From: Parafrankia sp041008525
GTDB taxonomy: Bacteria > Actinomycetota > Actinomycetes > Frankiales > Frankiaceae
NCBI RefSeq assembly: GCF_041008525.1
Contig: NZ_JBFLUG010000007.1
Span: 1-64,000, forward strand
DNA: 64,000 nt
Direction of reading: 5' to 3'
A program made the position numbers and the translations under genes. Under the pieces are notes generated by a model that worked only from the letters and a program-made list of their open reading frames with translations, had not been told where the DNA came from and made no database searches. Positions 41,286-49,518 of this stretch are shown piece after piece. Numbering within the stretch: position 1 is the stretch's first letter; every line of letters begins with the position of its first letter.

Positions 41286-42523
41286 CAGACCCGCACCAGC
41301 GGGAGGAGATCCGCCAGGCGGCGGTCACCGACGCCAGTCACCTCACCCAGCTGGTCAGGCGACGTGAACGGACCGTTCTCGGATCGCCAGTCGATGATCC
41401 GCTGCGCGAGTACCGGGCCGACGCCGGGCAGCTCGTCCAACTGTGCGGCGGTGGCGGTGTTGAGGTCCAACGGCTGCCCGCCGGGGCCGGCTGCCTCTCC
41501 CGACGCCGCGGCCCCGAGCCCGGGGTCGGCGCCCGCCCCGAGGGGCGGTGGGGCGGGGCCTGGCCGCCCGTCGACGAGGATCTGTTCGCCGTCGGTGAGG
41601 ATCCGGGCAAGTGCTATCCCACTCGTGTCGGTGCCCGGCAGCGGACCTCCGGCGCGGGTGAGGGCGTCGACGACTCTGGCACCGGCGGGCAGCCGCACCA
41701 CCCCGGGCCGCACGACGCGACCGGCGACGTCGACCACGACCTCGCTCCCGACGGTCGCCTCCGCTCGTTCCGATCCAGCCTCCGGACCGGCCGAGCCGGC
41801 CGAGCCGGCCACTCCCCCGGTACCGGCCCCCTCTGGCGGCCCCGTCGCCCGCGTGCCCGGGGTCGCCCCGAGCGCGCCGGCGGAACCCGCGCCGGGCACA
41901 CCCTCGGCACCGGATCGAGCCGGTACAGGCGAGCCCAGGGATACCGGGCGGTTACGCCAGGCCATCCAGCCGGCTGCCGCCGCCACCAGGACGGCCACCA
42001 CGACGAGGACCAGGGCGGCTCGCGCGGTGGGCGCCAGGACCGCGTCACGCAACGTGGGCGGAAGGCGTTCGGATCCGCGCCACCGTGACCGCCCAGGGCC
42101 CCGGGAGGAGCCGGCCGGGCCGTCGGCCGGGTCGGGGCGCACCCGGCCGGCGTCACCGGCGAACTCGTCAGGCCAGTCGTCGATCTGGTCGGGCCAGTCG
42201 TCGATCTGGTCGGGCCAGTCGTCGATCTGGTCGGGCCAGTCGTCGATCTGGTCGGGCCAGTCGTCGATCTGGTCGGGCTCGTCGGCGCCACCACCGACAT
42301 CGCCTCCGTAGGCACCGCGGTCAGCCCGGTCTTCAGGCCTGCTGCCGGACCCGCTCTCGGGCCCGGGCCCGGGCCCGACATCACCGAACTCGCCGTACCG
42401 GATCCGAGGCCCGCCCGGACGCTCGTGCGGCGGCGGCTGCGCCCAGGATCGCGCCAGGGGTTCGGTCGTGGGATCGCTCGCCTCAGGGAGCTGCTGGTCC
42501 GACCGCGGCAAGCGTCTGTCCAT
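41285..42523 (-). CDS. comEA: Competence protein ComEA, with DQIDDWP repeat
   Basis: DNA-binding protein of the uptake system. The 412-residue product has an acidic, disordered N-terminus (1-170) with five tandem copies of a seven-residue DQIDDWP unit, one membrane helix (about 173-188), a Pro/Gly/Ala-rich linker, an SLBB-like domain (VVVDVAGRVVRPGVVRLPAGARV) and a C-terminal helix-hairpin-helix (LDLNTATAAQLDELPGVGPVLAQRII). ComEA proteins are usually 200-250 residues; this N-terminal extension is unusual. It starts at ATG 42523 and overlaps comEC. Confidence 0.9.
   Translation of the reverse strand: MDRRLPRSDQQLPEASDPTTEPLARSWAQPPPHERPGGPRIRYGEFGDVGPGPGPESGSGSRPEDRADRGAYGGDVGGGADEPDQIDDWPDQIDDWPDQIDDWPDQIDDWPDQIDDWPDEFAGDAGRVRPDPADGPAGSSRGPGRSRWRGSERLPPTLRDAVLAPTARAALVLVVVAVLVAAAAGWMAWRNRPVSLGSPVPARSGAEGVPGAGSAGALGATPGTRATGPPEGAGTGGVAGSAGSAGPEAGSERAEATVGSEVVVDVAGRVVRPGVVRLPAGARVVDALTRAGGPLPGTDTSGIALARILTDGEQILVDGRPGPAPPPLGAGADPGLGAAASGEAAGPGGQPLDLNTATAAQLDELPGVGPVLAQRIIDWRSENGPFTSPDQLGEVTGVGDRRLADLLPLVRV
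42171..42275. repeat. 21-bp perfect tandem repeat, five copies, in comEA
   Basis: Units of GGCCAGTCGTCGATCTGGTCG start at 42171, 42192, 42213, 42234 and 42255, identical within each copy as read. Each adds seven residues, so copy number can vary without frame loss. Confidence 0.95.
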
Positions 42524-42616
42524 GCACGCAACGTAGGCAGCGTCGAGACGAACCGGGCGCCTCGGCGGCTCGCTGTGGACAACCGAATGTCGTCCACAGC
42601 GGGGAATGAGCCGGCC

Positions 42617-42647
42617 GTAGGTTTGGTTGACCGCGCAAGTAACCTAC
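42617..42647. repeat. Inverted repeat upstream of yceI
   Basis: GTAGGTT (42617-42623) and AACCTAC (42641-42647) are perfect 7-base inverted arms separated by 17 bases. They flank a TTGACC (42627-42632). Possibly an operator; no -10 was recognised. Confidence 0.45.
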
Positions 42648-42732
42648 CTCTGGCAGTCGGATCCGACCGCCGCCCCGGCACCACGGCGGGCCGGCGCCGG
42701 ACGTTCCTGAACAGGCCTCGAAGGAGATCACC

Positions 42733-43293
42733 ATGAGTGCTGCAGCCAGCGACCTGACCGAGCTCACCGGTACCTGGACCCTCGACCCCGCGCACACCCG
42801 CATCGGCTTCGCCGCCCGTCACGCGATGGTCACGACGGTGCGCGGGCAGTTCACCGGCGTGCAGGGGACCCTCGAGCTCGACGGCGCGAACCCGACCGCC
42901 TCCAGCGCGAGCGTCACCATCGACACGACGACGTTCGACAGCGGCGTGGCCGACCGGGACGCGCACGTGAAGTCCCCCGACCTGCTGGACGTCGCGCAGT
43001 TCCCGACCATCACCTTCACCAGCACCGGCGCGAAGGCCAGCGGCGACGACAGCTACGTCCTGACCGGGGATCTCACCATCCGCGGTGTGACCCGCCCGGT
43101 GGAGATCGCCATCACCTTCGAGGGCTCCTCGAAGGACCCGTTCGGCAACGTCCGCGCCGGTTTCACCGGGACGACGAGCATCAGCCGCAAGGACTTCGGC
43201 ATCTCCTTCAACGCCGTGCTCGAGACCGGCGGCGTGCTCATCAGCGACAAGGTCAAGATCGAGCTTGACGTCTCGGCCATCAAGGCCGCCTGA
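42733..43293 (+). CDS. YceI-family lipid-binding-type protein
   Basis: A 186-residue beta-barrel lipocalin-like protein of the YceI family, which binds isoprenoid-type ligands. Motifs include WTLDPAHTRIGFAARHAMV, VTIDTTTFDSGVADRDAHVKSPDLLDV and ITFTSTGAK ... LTIRGVTRPVEI. AAGGAG lies six bases before the ATG. There is no clear signal peptide, so it is probably cytoplasmic, as in other actinobacterial members. A bidirectional hairpin follows the stop. Confidence 0.92.
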   Translation: MSAAASDLTELTGTWTLDPAHTRIGFAARHAMVTTVRGQFTGVQGTLELDGANPTASSASVTIDTTTFDSGVADRDAHVKSPDLLDVAQFPTITFTSTGAKASGDDSYVLTGDLTIRGVTRPVEIAITFEGSSKDPFGNVRAGFTGTTSISRKDFGISFNAVLETGGVLISDKVKIELDVSAIKAA

Positions 43294-43335
43294 CAGCGGC
43301 CACGCCCGGCCCGTCGTCACCGGCCGACGGTGCGT

Positions 43336-43366
43336 GCCGTGCTCCGACCTGGCTCCGGAGCACGGC
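43336..43366. terminator. Bidirectional hairpin between convergent genes
   Basis: GCCGTGCTCCG (43336-43346) and CGGAGCACGGC (43356-43366) form an 11-bp perfect stem with a 9-base loop, between the convergent yceI and transglutaminase genes. Confidence 0.7.
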
Positions 43367-43417
43367 GCGCCGCCCTCGGCGCGCGCAGCGGTCAGCGGAG
43401 CCGGGTGACCGCCGTAC

Positions 43418-44263
43418 TCAGCCGAGCCGGGTGACGGCGACGGTGACCCCGAGCGAGGTCGACGTGCCTCCCGAGTACACGCCCAGCATGGGCGGCACGT
43501 CGCCGTAGTCGCGTCCGCGGGCGACGACGACGTGCGGCTCCCCGGTCGGGATCCCGTTGGTGGGGTCGAAACCCAGCCAGGTGCCGAGCCAGCCCTCCAC
43601 CCAGGCATGGCTCTGCCCGCTGACCGTCTCGCCGACCTCGGCGTCCGCCGACGGGTGCAGGTAGCCGGAGACGTACCGGGCGGGCATGCCGGCGGCCCGC
43701 ATCAGCACGAGCGCCAGATGGGCGAAGTCCTGGCAGACCCCGACGCCCTGTTCCCAGGCCTCGACGGCCGATGTCCGCACCTCGGTCGTCCCGGGCCGGT
43801 AGCTCAGTTTCTCCCGCACCCAGTCGCCGACCGCGGGGAGGAAGTCGGCCGGGCTGTTCGCCGCCGCGAGTTCCAGCGCCGCCGCGCGCAGCTCCGGGTG
43901 CTCCGGGGTGGAGACCGTGGGCCTGACGAACTCGACGAAGCGGTCCGCGAGGCTGTCGTCAGTGAGCTGATCCCAGCTCGGGACGTCCGTCGGGCGCGGC
44001 GGGGCAGCCGCTGTCTGCACGACCGAGCGCCCGGTGACGATCAGCTCGGTGTGCGGGGTGTGCAGGTCGAACGCGGTGACCTGGGTCCCCCAGTAGTCCC
44101 AGTACCGGTAGGTCGAGGCGGCCGGCTCGGTGCGGACCGTGGCCTCCAGAGTGAGCTGTGACTCCCCCGTCTGGGGGATGATGCGCGCCTCGTTGTAGGA
44201 GGAGACCACCGGGCTGGCGTACCGGTAGCCCGTCGAGTGCTCGATGCGGATCTGCCAGCTCAT
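43418..44263 (-). CDS. Transglutaminase-like cysteine peptidase family protein
   Basis: A 281-residue protein with an N-terminal beta region (MSWQIRIEHSTGYRYASPVVSSYNEARI) and a transglutaminase-like catalytic triad: Cys in QGVGVCQDFAHLALVLMRAAGMPARYVSGY, His in GQSHAWVEGWL and Asp in GFDPTNG. Proteins of this kind occur next to alpha-E and circularly permuted ATP-grasp genes, as here (89 bases downstream). Published genome analyses propose that such clusters make or transfer peptide tags. It starts at ATG 44263 behind GAGGAGG. Confidence 0.9.
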   Translation of the reverse strand: MSWQIRIEHSTGYRYASPVVSSYNEARIIPQTGESQLTLEATVRTEPAASTYRYWDYWGTQVTAFDLHTPHTELIVTGRSVVQTAAAPPRPTDVPSWDQLTDDSLADRFVEFVRPTVSTPEHPELRAAALELAAANSPADFLPAVGDWVREKLSYRPGTTEVRTSAVEAWEQGVGVCQDFAHLALVLMRAAGMPARYVSGYLHPSADAEVGETVSGQSHAWVEGWLGTWLGFDPTNGIPTGEPHVVVARGRDYGDVPPMLGVYSGGTSTSLGVTVAVTRLG

Positions 44264-44351
44264 GGCGCGCCTGCCTCCTCGTCGTCTCCGGTGCCGGTTG
44301 TCGCGGCGCTGGTCGTCACGGCGCCCGTCGTCACGGCGCCGTCGGTGGCAG

Positions 44352-45296
44352 TCAGGCGGGCACCTCGCTCGCCCAGGTGTGCGGGCTCTCCCGAGCGAAG
44401 TAGCGGGCGGTGACGGCCGCGCTGACCGCCGAGCAGGTCCGCTGCAGCGCCGCGAGCAGGTCGGGCATCTGGGCGGCCAGCTCGTCGATGCCGCGGAACT
44501 CCAGCTCCGTCCGCGCCCGGCCGACGGTGCGGCGAGCCGCGTCGTCCACGGTCGAGCGGGCCAGGCCCCGGCCGGAGTCGAGCTCGGCGAGGATCTGCTC
44601 GGCGAGGGCGAGCGACCAGTAGACCGACCGTGGGAACAGGCGGTCCAGCAGCAGGAACTCGGAGACCCGGGCGGCGTCCACCGCCCGGCGGTAGGTCCGC
44701 AGGTACGCCTCGTGCGCACCGCAGGAGCGCAGCAGGCTGACCCAGCTCTGGGAGTTCGGGTCGTCGCTGATGCTGGACGACAGCAGCCGCGCGGTCATGT
44801 CGACCCGTTCGAGGCTGCGCCCGAGGACCAGGAACCGCCAGCCGTCGTCACGCGCGAGGGTGGCGTCGACCAGCCCGGCGAGCATCGCCGTACGTTCCCG
44901 CACGTAGCGGAAGTAGACGTGCGGGCCCATCCGGCGGGCGAGCTCCTCGGTGTGCGGGAGCTCGTTCCAGGTGGCGTTCAGGCACTCCCAGACGTCGCTG
45001 GAGACCACGACACGGGCACCGCGCGCGTTCTCACGGGCGGCGGAGAGCGACCCGCGGATGCTGGACGAGTTCGTCGCCTCGTAGGCGAGCACCTCGGTGA
45101 CGTAGCGGGCGTTCGCGGGCTCGGAGCGGTCGACGACCCCCATCACCGCGAGCAGCTCGGCGCCGGCGGACGTCTCGTCCAGGGCGGGGTCCTCAAGCAC
45201 CCGGTGCACATGGACGTCGAGGATCCGCGCGGTGCTCTCGGCCCGCTCGGCGTAGCGGCCGATCCAGAACAGCGACTCGGCGATGCGGCTCAGCAC
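44352..45296 (-). CDS. Alpha-E domain protein
   Basis: A 314-residue, all-helical protein of the alpha-E family (COG2307). It begins MLSRIAESLFWIGRYAERAESTARIL and carries ARENARGARVVVSSDVWECLNATW and VLGRSLERVDMTARLLS. The E/R-rich helices are typical of the family, whose members almost always accompany an ATP-grasp ligase and a transglutaminase. The GTG at 45296 overlaps the ATP-grasp stop by seven bases, so translation is coupled. The biochemical role is not known. Confidence 0.9.
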   Translation of the reverse strand: MLSRIAESLFWIGRYAERAESTARILDVHVHRVLEDPALDETSAGAELLAVMGVVDRSEPANARYVTEVLAYEATNSSSIRGSLSAARENARGARVVVSSDVWECLNATWNELPHTEELARRMGPHVYFRYVRERTAMLAGLVDATLARDDGWRFLVLGRSLERVDMTARLLSSSISDDPNSQSWVSLLRSCGAHEAYLRTYRRAVDAARVSEFLLLDRLFPRSVYWSLALAEQILAELDSGRGLARSTVDDAARRTVGRARTELEFRGIDELAAQMPDLLAALQRTCSAVSAAVTARYFARESPHTWASEVPA

Positions 45297-46972
45297 CGGC
45301 CCGCCTCCCGTCCGGACTGCTGCTCCTGCTGCAGGTGAAGCTGGCGCTGCTGGCGCTGCTGGCGCTGCTGGCGCTGCTGGCGCTGCTGGCGCTGCTGTTG
45401 TTGCCGCTGCTCGGACTGCTGTTGCTGCTGCTCGTCCGAGGAGTGCGGGCCGAGATCGGGGCCGGGGGCGACCGACGGCGCAGGTCCGGAGCGGCGACCG
45501 AACGGCGTCGTGCCCTCCCGCTCCTGCAGGTCGGGGGCGAGGACCCAGGTGTCCTTGGAACCGCCACCCTGGCTGGAGTTCACGACCAGGCTGCCGCGCG
45601 GCAGGGCGACCCGGGTGAGCCCGCCCGGCAGCACCCAGATCCGGTTGCCGTCGTTGACCGCGAAGGGGCGCAGGTCGACGTGGCGAGGGCCGAGCCGGTC
45701 GCCGGCGAGGGTCGGGGAGGTGGAGAGGCGGACCACCGGCTGGGCGATCCAGCCGCGCGGGTCGGCGAGGACGCGGGCACGCAGCTCGTCCAGCTCGGCC
45801 GCGGTCGCCTGCGGGCCGATGACGATTCCCTTGCCGCCCGATCCGTCCACCGGTTTGACGACCAGGCTGTCGAGGTTGGCCAGGACGTGCGCGCGCTGCT
45901 CGGGGTCCTCCAGCCGGTAGGTGTCGATGTTGCGCAGCACCGGCTCCTCCCCGAGGTAGTACCGGATGAGGTCGGGAACGTAGGTGTACATCAGCTTGTC
46001 GTCGGCCACGCCGTTGCCGACGGCGTTCGCGATCGTCACGTTGCCGGCCCGGGCGACGTTGAGCAGCCCGGCGCAGCCGACCACCGACTCCGGCCGGAAG
46101 TGGAGCGGGTCGAGCCACTCGTCGTCGATACGCCGGTAGATCACGTGCACCGGGTGCTCGCCCTCGGTGGTGCGCATGGTGACCCGGTTGTTGCGGACCG
46201 ACAGGTCGCGGCCCTCCACCAGCTCCACGCCCATCTGGCGGGCGAGCAGCGCGTGCTCGAAGTAGGCGGAGTTGTAGACGCCGGGGGTCAGGACGACGAC
46301 CGTGGGGTCGGCCACCTCGGGCGGCGCCGCCGAGCGCAGCGCGTGCAGCAGGTGGGTCGCGTAGTCGCCGACCGGCCGTACCCGGTGGGTCGCGAAGAGC
46401 TCGGGGAAGACCCGGGTCATCGCCCGCCGGTTCTCGACGACATAGCTGACCCCGGACGGGACGCGGACGTTGTCCTCCAGTACCCGGAAGTCGCCGTTCT
46501 CGTCCCGCACCAGGTCGATGCCGCTGACGTGGGCCCGGACCCCGTTCGGCGGGTCGATGCCGTGCGCGGCGCGGTGGAAGTGGGAGCACGAGAGCACCAG
46601 CCGGCGCGGCACGATGCCGTCGGCGAGGACGTCGGCACGCCCGTAGACGTCCGCCAGGAACGCCTCCAGCGCCCGCACCCGCTGCACGACACCGCGCTCG
46701 ATGACGTTCCACTCGTCGCCGTCGAGCAGTCGCGGCACCAGGTCGAGCGGGAACGGACGCTCCTCGCCGAACAGGTTGAAGGTGATCCCGGCGTCCCGGA
46801 AGGCACGGTCCAGCGCCACCTTGCGCGCGGCGAGGTCGGCGCTGCTCAACGGCTGGAGCGCGTCATGGAGGGCGGAGTACACATCCCGGGGGCGGTGGGC
46901 CGGGTCGAAGACCTCGTCCCACGCGGCCGCCGCAGCGACCTCCGCCGCATACCCCTCGAACAGGTCGGCCAC
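45290..46972 (-). CDS. Circularly permuted ATP-grasp amidoligase-like protein
   Basis: A 560-residue putative ligase of the circularly permuted ATP-grasp type (COG2308). It has FNLFGEERPFPLDLVPRL, IVPRRLVLSCSHFHRAAHGI, VLEDNVRVPSGVSYVVENRR, TPGVYNSAYFEHALLARQMG and the phosphate-binding GSGGKGIVIGPQ. The C-terminus is unusually long and Gln-rich, with six 9-base repeats (45341-45394) encoding RQQ units. Such enzymes are predicted to form amide bonds between a carboxyl substrate and an amino acid. It starts at GTG 46972. Confidence 0.88.
   Translation of the reverse strand: MADLFEGYAAEVAAAAAWDEVFDPAHRPRDVYSALHDALQPLSSADLAARKVALDRAFRDAGITFNLFGEERPFPLDLVPRLLDGDEWNVIERGVVQRVRALEAFLADVYGRADVLADGIVPRRLVLSCSHFHRAAHGIDPPNGVRAHVSGIDLVRDENGDFRVLEDNVRVPSGVSYVVENRRAMTRVFPELFATHRVRPVGDYATHLLHALRSAAPPEVADPTVVVLTPGVYNSAYFEHALLARQMGVELVEGRDLSVRNNRVTMRTTEGEHPVHVIYRRIDDEWLDPLHFRPESVVGCAGLLNVARAGNVTIANAVGNGVADDKLMYTYVPDLIRYYLGEEPVLRNIDTYRLEDPEQRAHVLANLDSLVVKPVDGSGGKGIVIGPQATAAELDELRARVLADPRGWIAQPVVRLSTSPTLAGDRLGPRHVDLRPFAVNDGNRIWVLPGGLTRVALPRGSLVVNSSQGGGSKDTWVLAPDLQEREGTTPFGRRSGPAPSVAPGPDLGPHSSDEQQQQQSEQRQQQQRQQRQQRQQRQQRQQRQLHLQQEQQSGREAGRC
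45341..45394. repeat. 9-bp tandem repeat, six copies, in ATP-grasp gene
   Basis: Six consecutive CTGGCGCTG units on the plus strand, read on the minus strand as CAGCGCCAG, giving a repeated RQQ in the C-terminal tail of the ATP-grasp protein. Further CAG-rich sequence continues to 45430. Confidence 0.9.
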
Positions 46973-47209
46973 GCGCTGGAGCGTAGGGGCTCGGTGTTAC
47001 TTCCGCATGACGTCACCGTGGGAGGCGGGGGCCTCACCACGAGCCCCACGCCGGACGCCGCGGAACGGCATGGGACGACACCGGGCGACAGCGGGCGACA
47101 CCGGCGGACGTCGACTCGCCGCCCTCGCCCACGGATCGCACACGCGTAGGCGATTATGGAGGGGCGACCGATGCGACGACGCACCGTATGACGCACCGAA
47201 AGGCGAACG

Positions 47210-48214
47210 ATGACGACTCTGCTGGTGACCGGAGCCGCCGGATTCATCGGATCCAACTTCGTCCGGTACTGGTTGGGCACGCACCCCGGCGACCGGCTGG
47301 TCGCGCTCGACGCGCTGACCTACGCGGGCTGCCGCGAGAACCTCGCCGACGTCCAGACCGGCATCACGTTCGTCCACGGCGACATCCGCGACCGCGAGCT
47401 CATCGAGGGCCTGCTGCGCGAGCACCGCGTCGACATCGTGGTCAACTTCGCCGCGGAGTCCCACAACAGCCTGGCGATCATCCGCCCGGGCGACTTCTTC
47501 TCCACCAACGTCATGGGCACCCAGAACCTGCTCGAGGCGGCCCGCACCGTCGGTGTCGCCCGGTTCCACCAGATCTCCACCTGCGAGGTCTACGGGGACA
47601 TGGCCCTCGACGACCCGGGCGCCTTCACCGAGGACTCGCCCTACCTGCCGCGGACGCCCTACAACGCCGCCAAGGCCGGTTCGGACCACGCCGTGCGCTC
47701 CTACGGGTACACCTACGGTCTGCCGATCACGATCACCAACTGCTCGAACAACTACGGGCCTTTCCAGTTCCCGGAGAAGGTCATCCCGCTGTTCGTGACC
47801 CGGGCGCTGCAGGGCGAGTCGCTGCCGCTGTACGCGTCGACGAAGAACCGGCGGGAATGGCTGCACGTCGTCGACCACTGCCGGGCCATCGAGGCCGTCC
47901 TGGAGCGGGGCACGGTCGGCGAGACCTACCACGTGGGCAGCGGCATCGAGGCCGACATCGAGACCATCGCGGACCTGATCCTCGGCGAGCTGGGCCTGCC
48001 GGCGTCACTCAAGACGATCGTGCCCGACCGGCCCTCGCACGACCGCCGCTACCTGCTCGACTCCGGCAAGCTGCGGACGGCGCTGGGCTGGGAGCCGCGG
48101 ATCAGCTTCGCGGACGGCATGAAGGCGACCATCGCCTGGTACCGCGACAACGAGGCCTGGTGGCGCCCCCTCCTCGGGCGCTCGCCGGTCTCGGAGACCG
48201 CCTGGCAGGGCTAG
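47210..48214 (+). CDS. RfbB-like sugar-nucleotide 4,6-dehydratase/epimerase
   Basis: An extended short-chain dehydrogenase of 334 residues resembling dTDP-glucose 4,6-dehydratase. It has the Rossmann motif VTGAAGFIGSNFV, the Tyr/Lys pair (YNAAKAGSDHAVRSY), NCSNNYGPFQFPEK and REWLHVVDHCRAIE. The usual dehydratase motif STDEVYG is STCEVYG here, replacing the catalytic Asp with Cys, and AAESHVDRSI reads AAESHNSLAI. The class is secure but the substrate and exact reaction are not. It starts at ATG 47210 with AAAGGCG upstream, divergent from the ATP-grasp gene. Confidence 0.85.
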   Translation: MTTLLVTGAAGFIGSNFVRYWLGTHPGDRLVALDALTYAGCRENLADVQTGITFVHGDIRDRELIEGLLREHRVDIVVNFAAESHNSLAIIRPGDFFSTNVMGTQNLLEAARTVGVARFHQISTCEVYGDMALDDPGAFTEDSPYLPRTPYNAAKAGSDHAVRSYGYTYGLPITITNCSNNYGPFQFPEKVIPLFVTRALQGESLPLYASTKNRREWLHVVDHCRAIEAVLERGTVGETYHVGSGIEADIETIADLILGELGLPASLKTIVPDRPSHDRRYLLDSGKLRTALGWEPRISFADGMKATIAWYRDNEAWWRPLLGRSPVSETAWQG

Positions 48215-48240
48215 GAGCCCGACGCCGCCCTGTCTGGCTC

Positions 48241-48274
48241 GCGCTGCCTGGCCTTTCACACGGCCGGACAGCGC
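48241..48274. terminator. Hairpin between convergent genes
   Basis: Arms 48241-48253 and 48262-48274 pair over 13 positions, two as G-U wobbles, with loop TTTCACAC. It lies between the convergent dehydratase and glgA stops. Confidence 0.6.
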
Positions 48275-48292
48275 GGGCGAGGTCAGGCAGAG

Positions 48293-49465
48293 TCAGGCGG
48301 GCCCGTCCACCAGGTGGCTGTAGAGGCGCGCGGTGCGCTCGGCCACGGCCGCCCAGCCGAACGCGGCGACGGCACGCTCCCGGCCGGCCCGCCCCATCCG
48401 GGCGGCCCGCGCCGGGTCGGCCAGAAGCTCGTTGACGGCCGCCGCCAGTGTCGCCGGGTCGTCCGGCGGGACGAGCAGGCCGGTCTCGCCGTGCGCCACC
48501 ACCTCCGGGATCCCGCCGACCCGGGAGGCGACCACCGCGGTGCCGCAGGCCATCGCCTCCAGGTTCACGATGCCCAGCGGCTCGTAGACCGACGGGCACA
48601 CGAACACCGCCGCGTGCGTCAGCAGCTGGATGACCTCCGGCTTGGCCAGCATCCCGGACAGCCAGACCACCCCGTCGCGGCTGCCGCGCAGGCTGTTCAC
48701 TCCGGCGGTGACCTCGGCGTGCAGCTCCTCGGTGTCCGGCGCCCCCGCGCACAGCACGAGCTGGGCGGACGGGTCGAGGTCGGCGGCGGCCCGCAGCAGC
48801 ACCGGCAGCCCCTTCTGCCGGGTGATCCGCCCGACGAAGACCACGGACGGCCGGTCCGGGTCCACGCCGTGGCGTTCGAGGACGTCCGTCCGCGGGTCCG
48901 GAGCGTACTCGTCGGTGTCGATGCCGTTGCGGATGACGTGGACGCGCCCGGGGTCGACCTGCGGGTAGGCGTCCAGGATGTCGGCGCGCATCCCGTCGCT
49001 GACCGCCACCACCGCCGCCGCCGAGCTGATCGCGACCTGCTCGGCCCAGGACGACAGGCGGTAGCCGCCGCCGAGCTGCTCGGCCTTCCAGGGCCGCCGC
49101 GGCTCGAGCGAGTGCGCGGTCATCACGTGCGGGATGCCCTCGACGAGGGCGGTCAGGTGCCCCGCGAGGTTGGTGTACCAGGTGTGGGAGTGCACCACGT
49201 CGGCGCCACCGGAGGTGTTGACCGCCGCCGCCATCGACAGGTCCATCGAGGCGATCCGCAGGGCGTCGTTGGCGCCGTCGAGCGCGGGCCAGGGCTGGTG
49301 CCCGACCACCGCGGGCGGCACGGCGGCGGGCGGGCGCGGCTCGCCCTCGCAGTGGACGGTGAGCTCGACCAGCCGGGCCAGCTCGCGGGCGAGGTACTCG
49401 ACGTGCACGCCGGCGCCGCCGTAGACGTCCGGGGGGAACTCTCGGGTGAGCAGCGCGACGCGCAT
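48293..49465 (-). CDS. glgA: GlgA/GlgM-type glycosyltransferase
   Basis: Actinobacterial glycogen-synthase-like GT4 enzyme, possibly the GlgM type that forms maltose-1-phosphate from ADP-glucose. The 390-residue product from ATG 49465 (MRVALLTREFPPDVYGGAG) has the N-terminal GGAGVHVEYLAREL loop, HSHTWYTNLAGHL, VAVSDGMRADIL, VFVGRITRQKGL and the donor-binding CPSVYEPLGIVNLEAMACG. It lies 53 bases after glgC on the same strand, with which it probably forms an operon. In many actinobacteria the two genes are divergent. Confidence 0.88.
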   Translation of the reverse strand: MRVALLTREFPPDVYGGAGVHVEYLARELARLVELTVHCEGEPRPPAAVPPAVVGHQPWPALDGANDALRIASMDLSMAAAVNTSGGADVVHSHTWYTNLAGHLTALVEGIPHVMTAHSLEPRRPWKAEQLGGGYRLSSWAEQVAISSAAAVVAVSDGMRADILDAYPQVDPGRVHVIRNGIDTDEYAPDPRTDVLERHGVDPDRPSVVFVGRITRQKGLPVLLRAAADLDPSAQLVLCAGAPDTEELHAEVTAGVNSLRGSRDGVVWLSGMLAKPEVIQLLTHAAVFVCPSVYEPLGIVNLEAMACGTAVVASRVGGIPEVVAHGETGLLVPPDDPATLAAAVNELLADPARAARMGRAGRERAVAAFGWAAVAERTARLYSHLVDGPA

Positions 49466-49518
49466 CCGTCTCTCGATCCTCCGCCTGGTTGCGGTCACCG
49501 GCCGGGCGCCGGCGCCGG

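Noticed and set aside
42171..42275. Array in comEA as a CRISPR
   Set aside because: The 21-base units are contiguous and in frame with comEA, giving a protein repeat.
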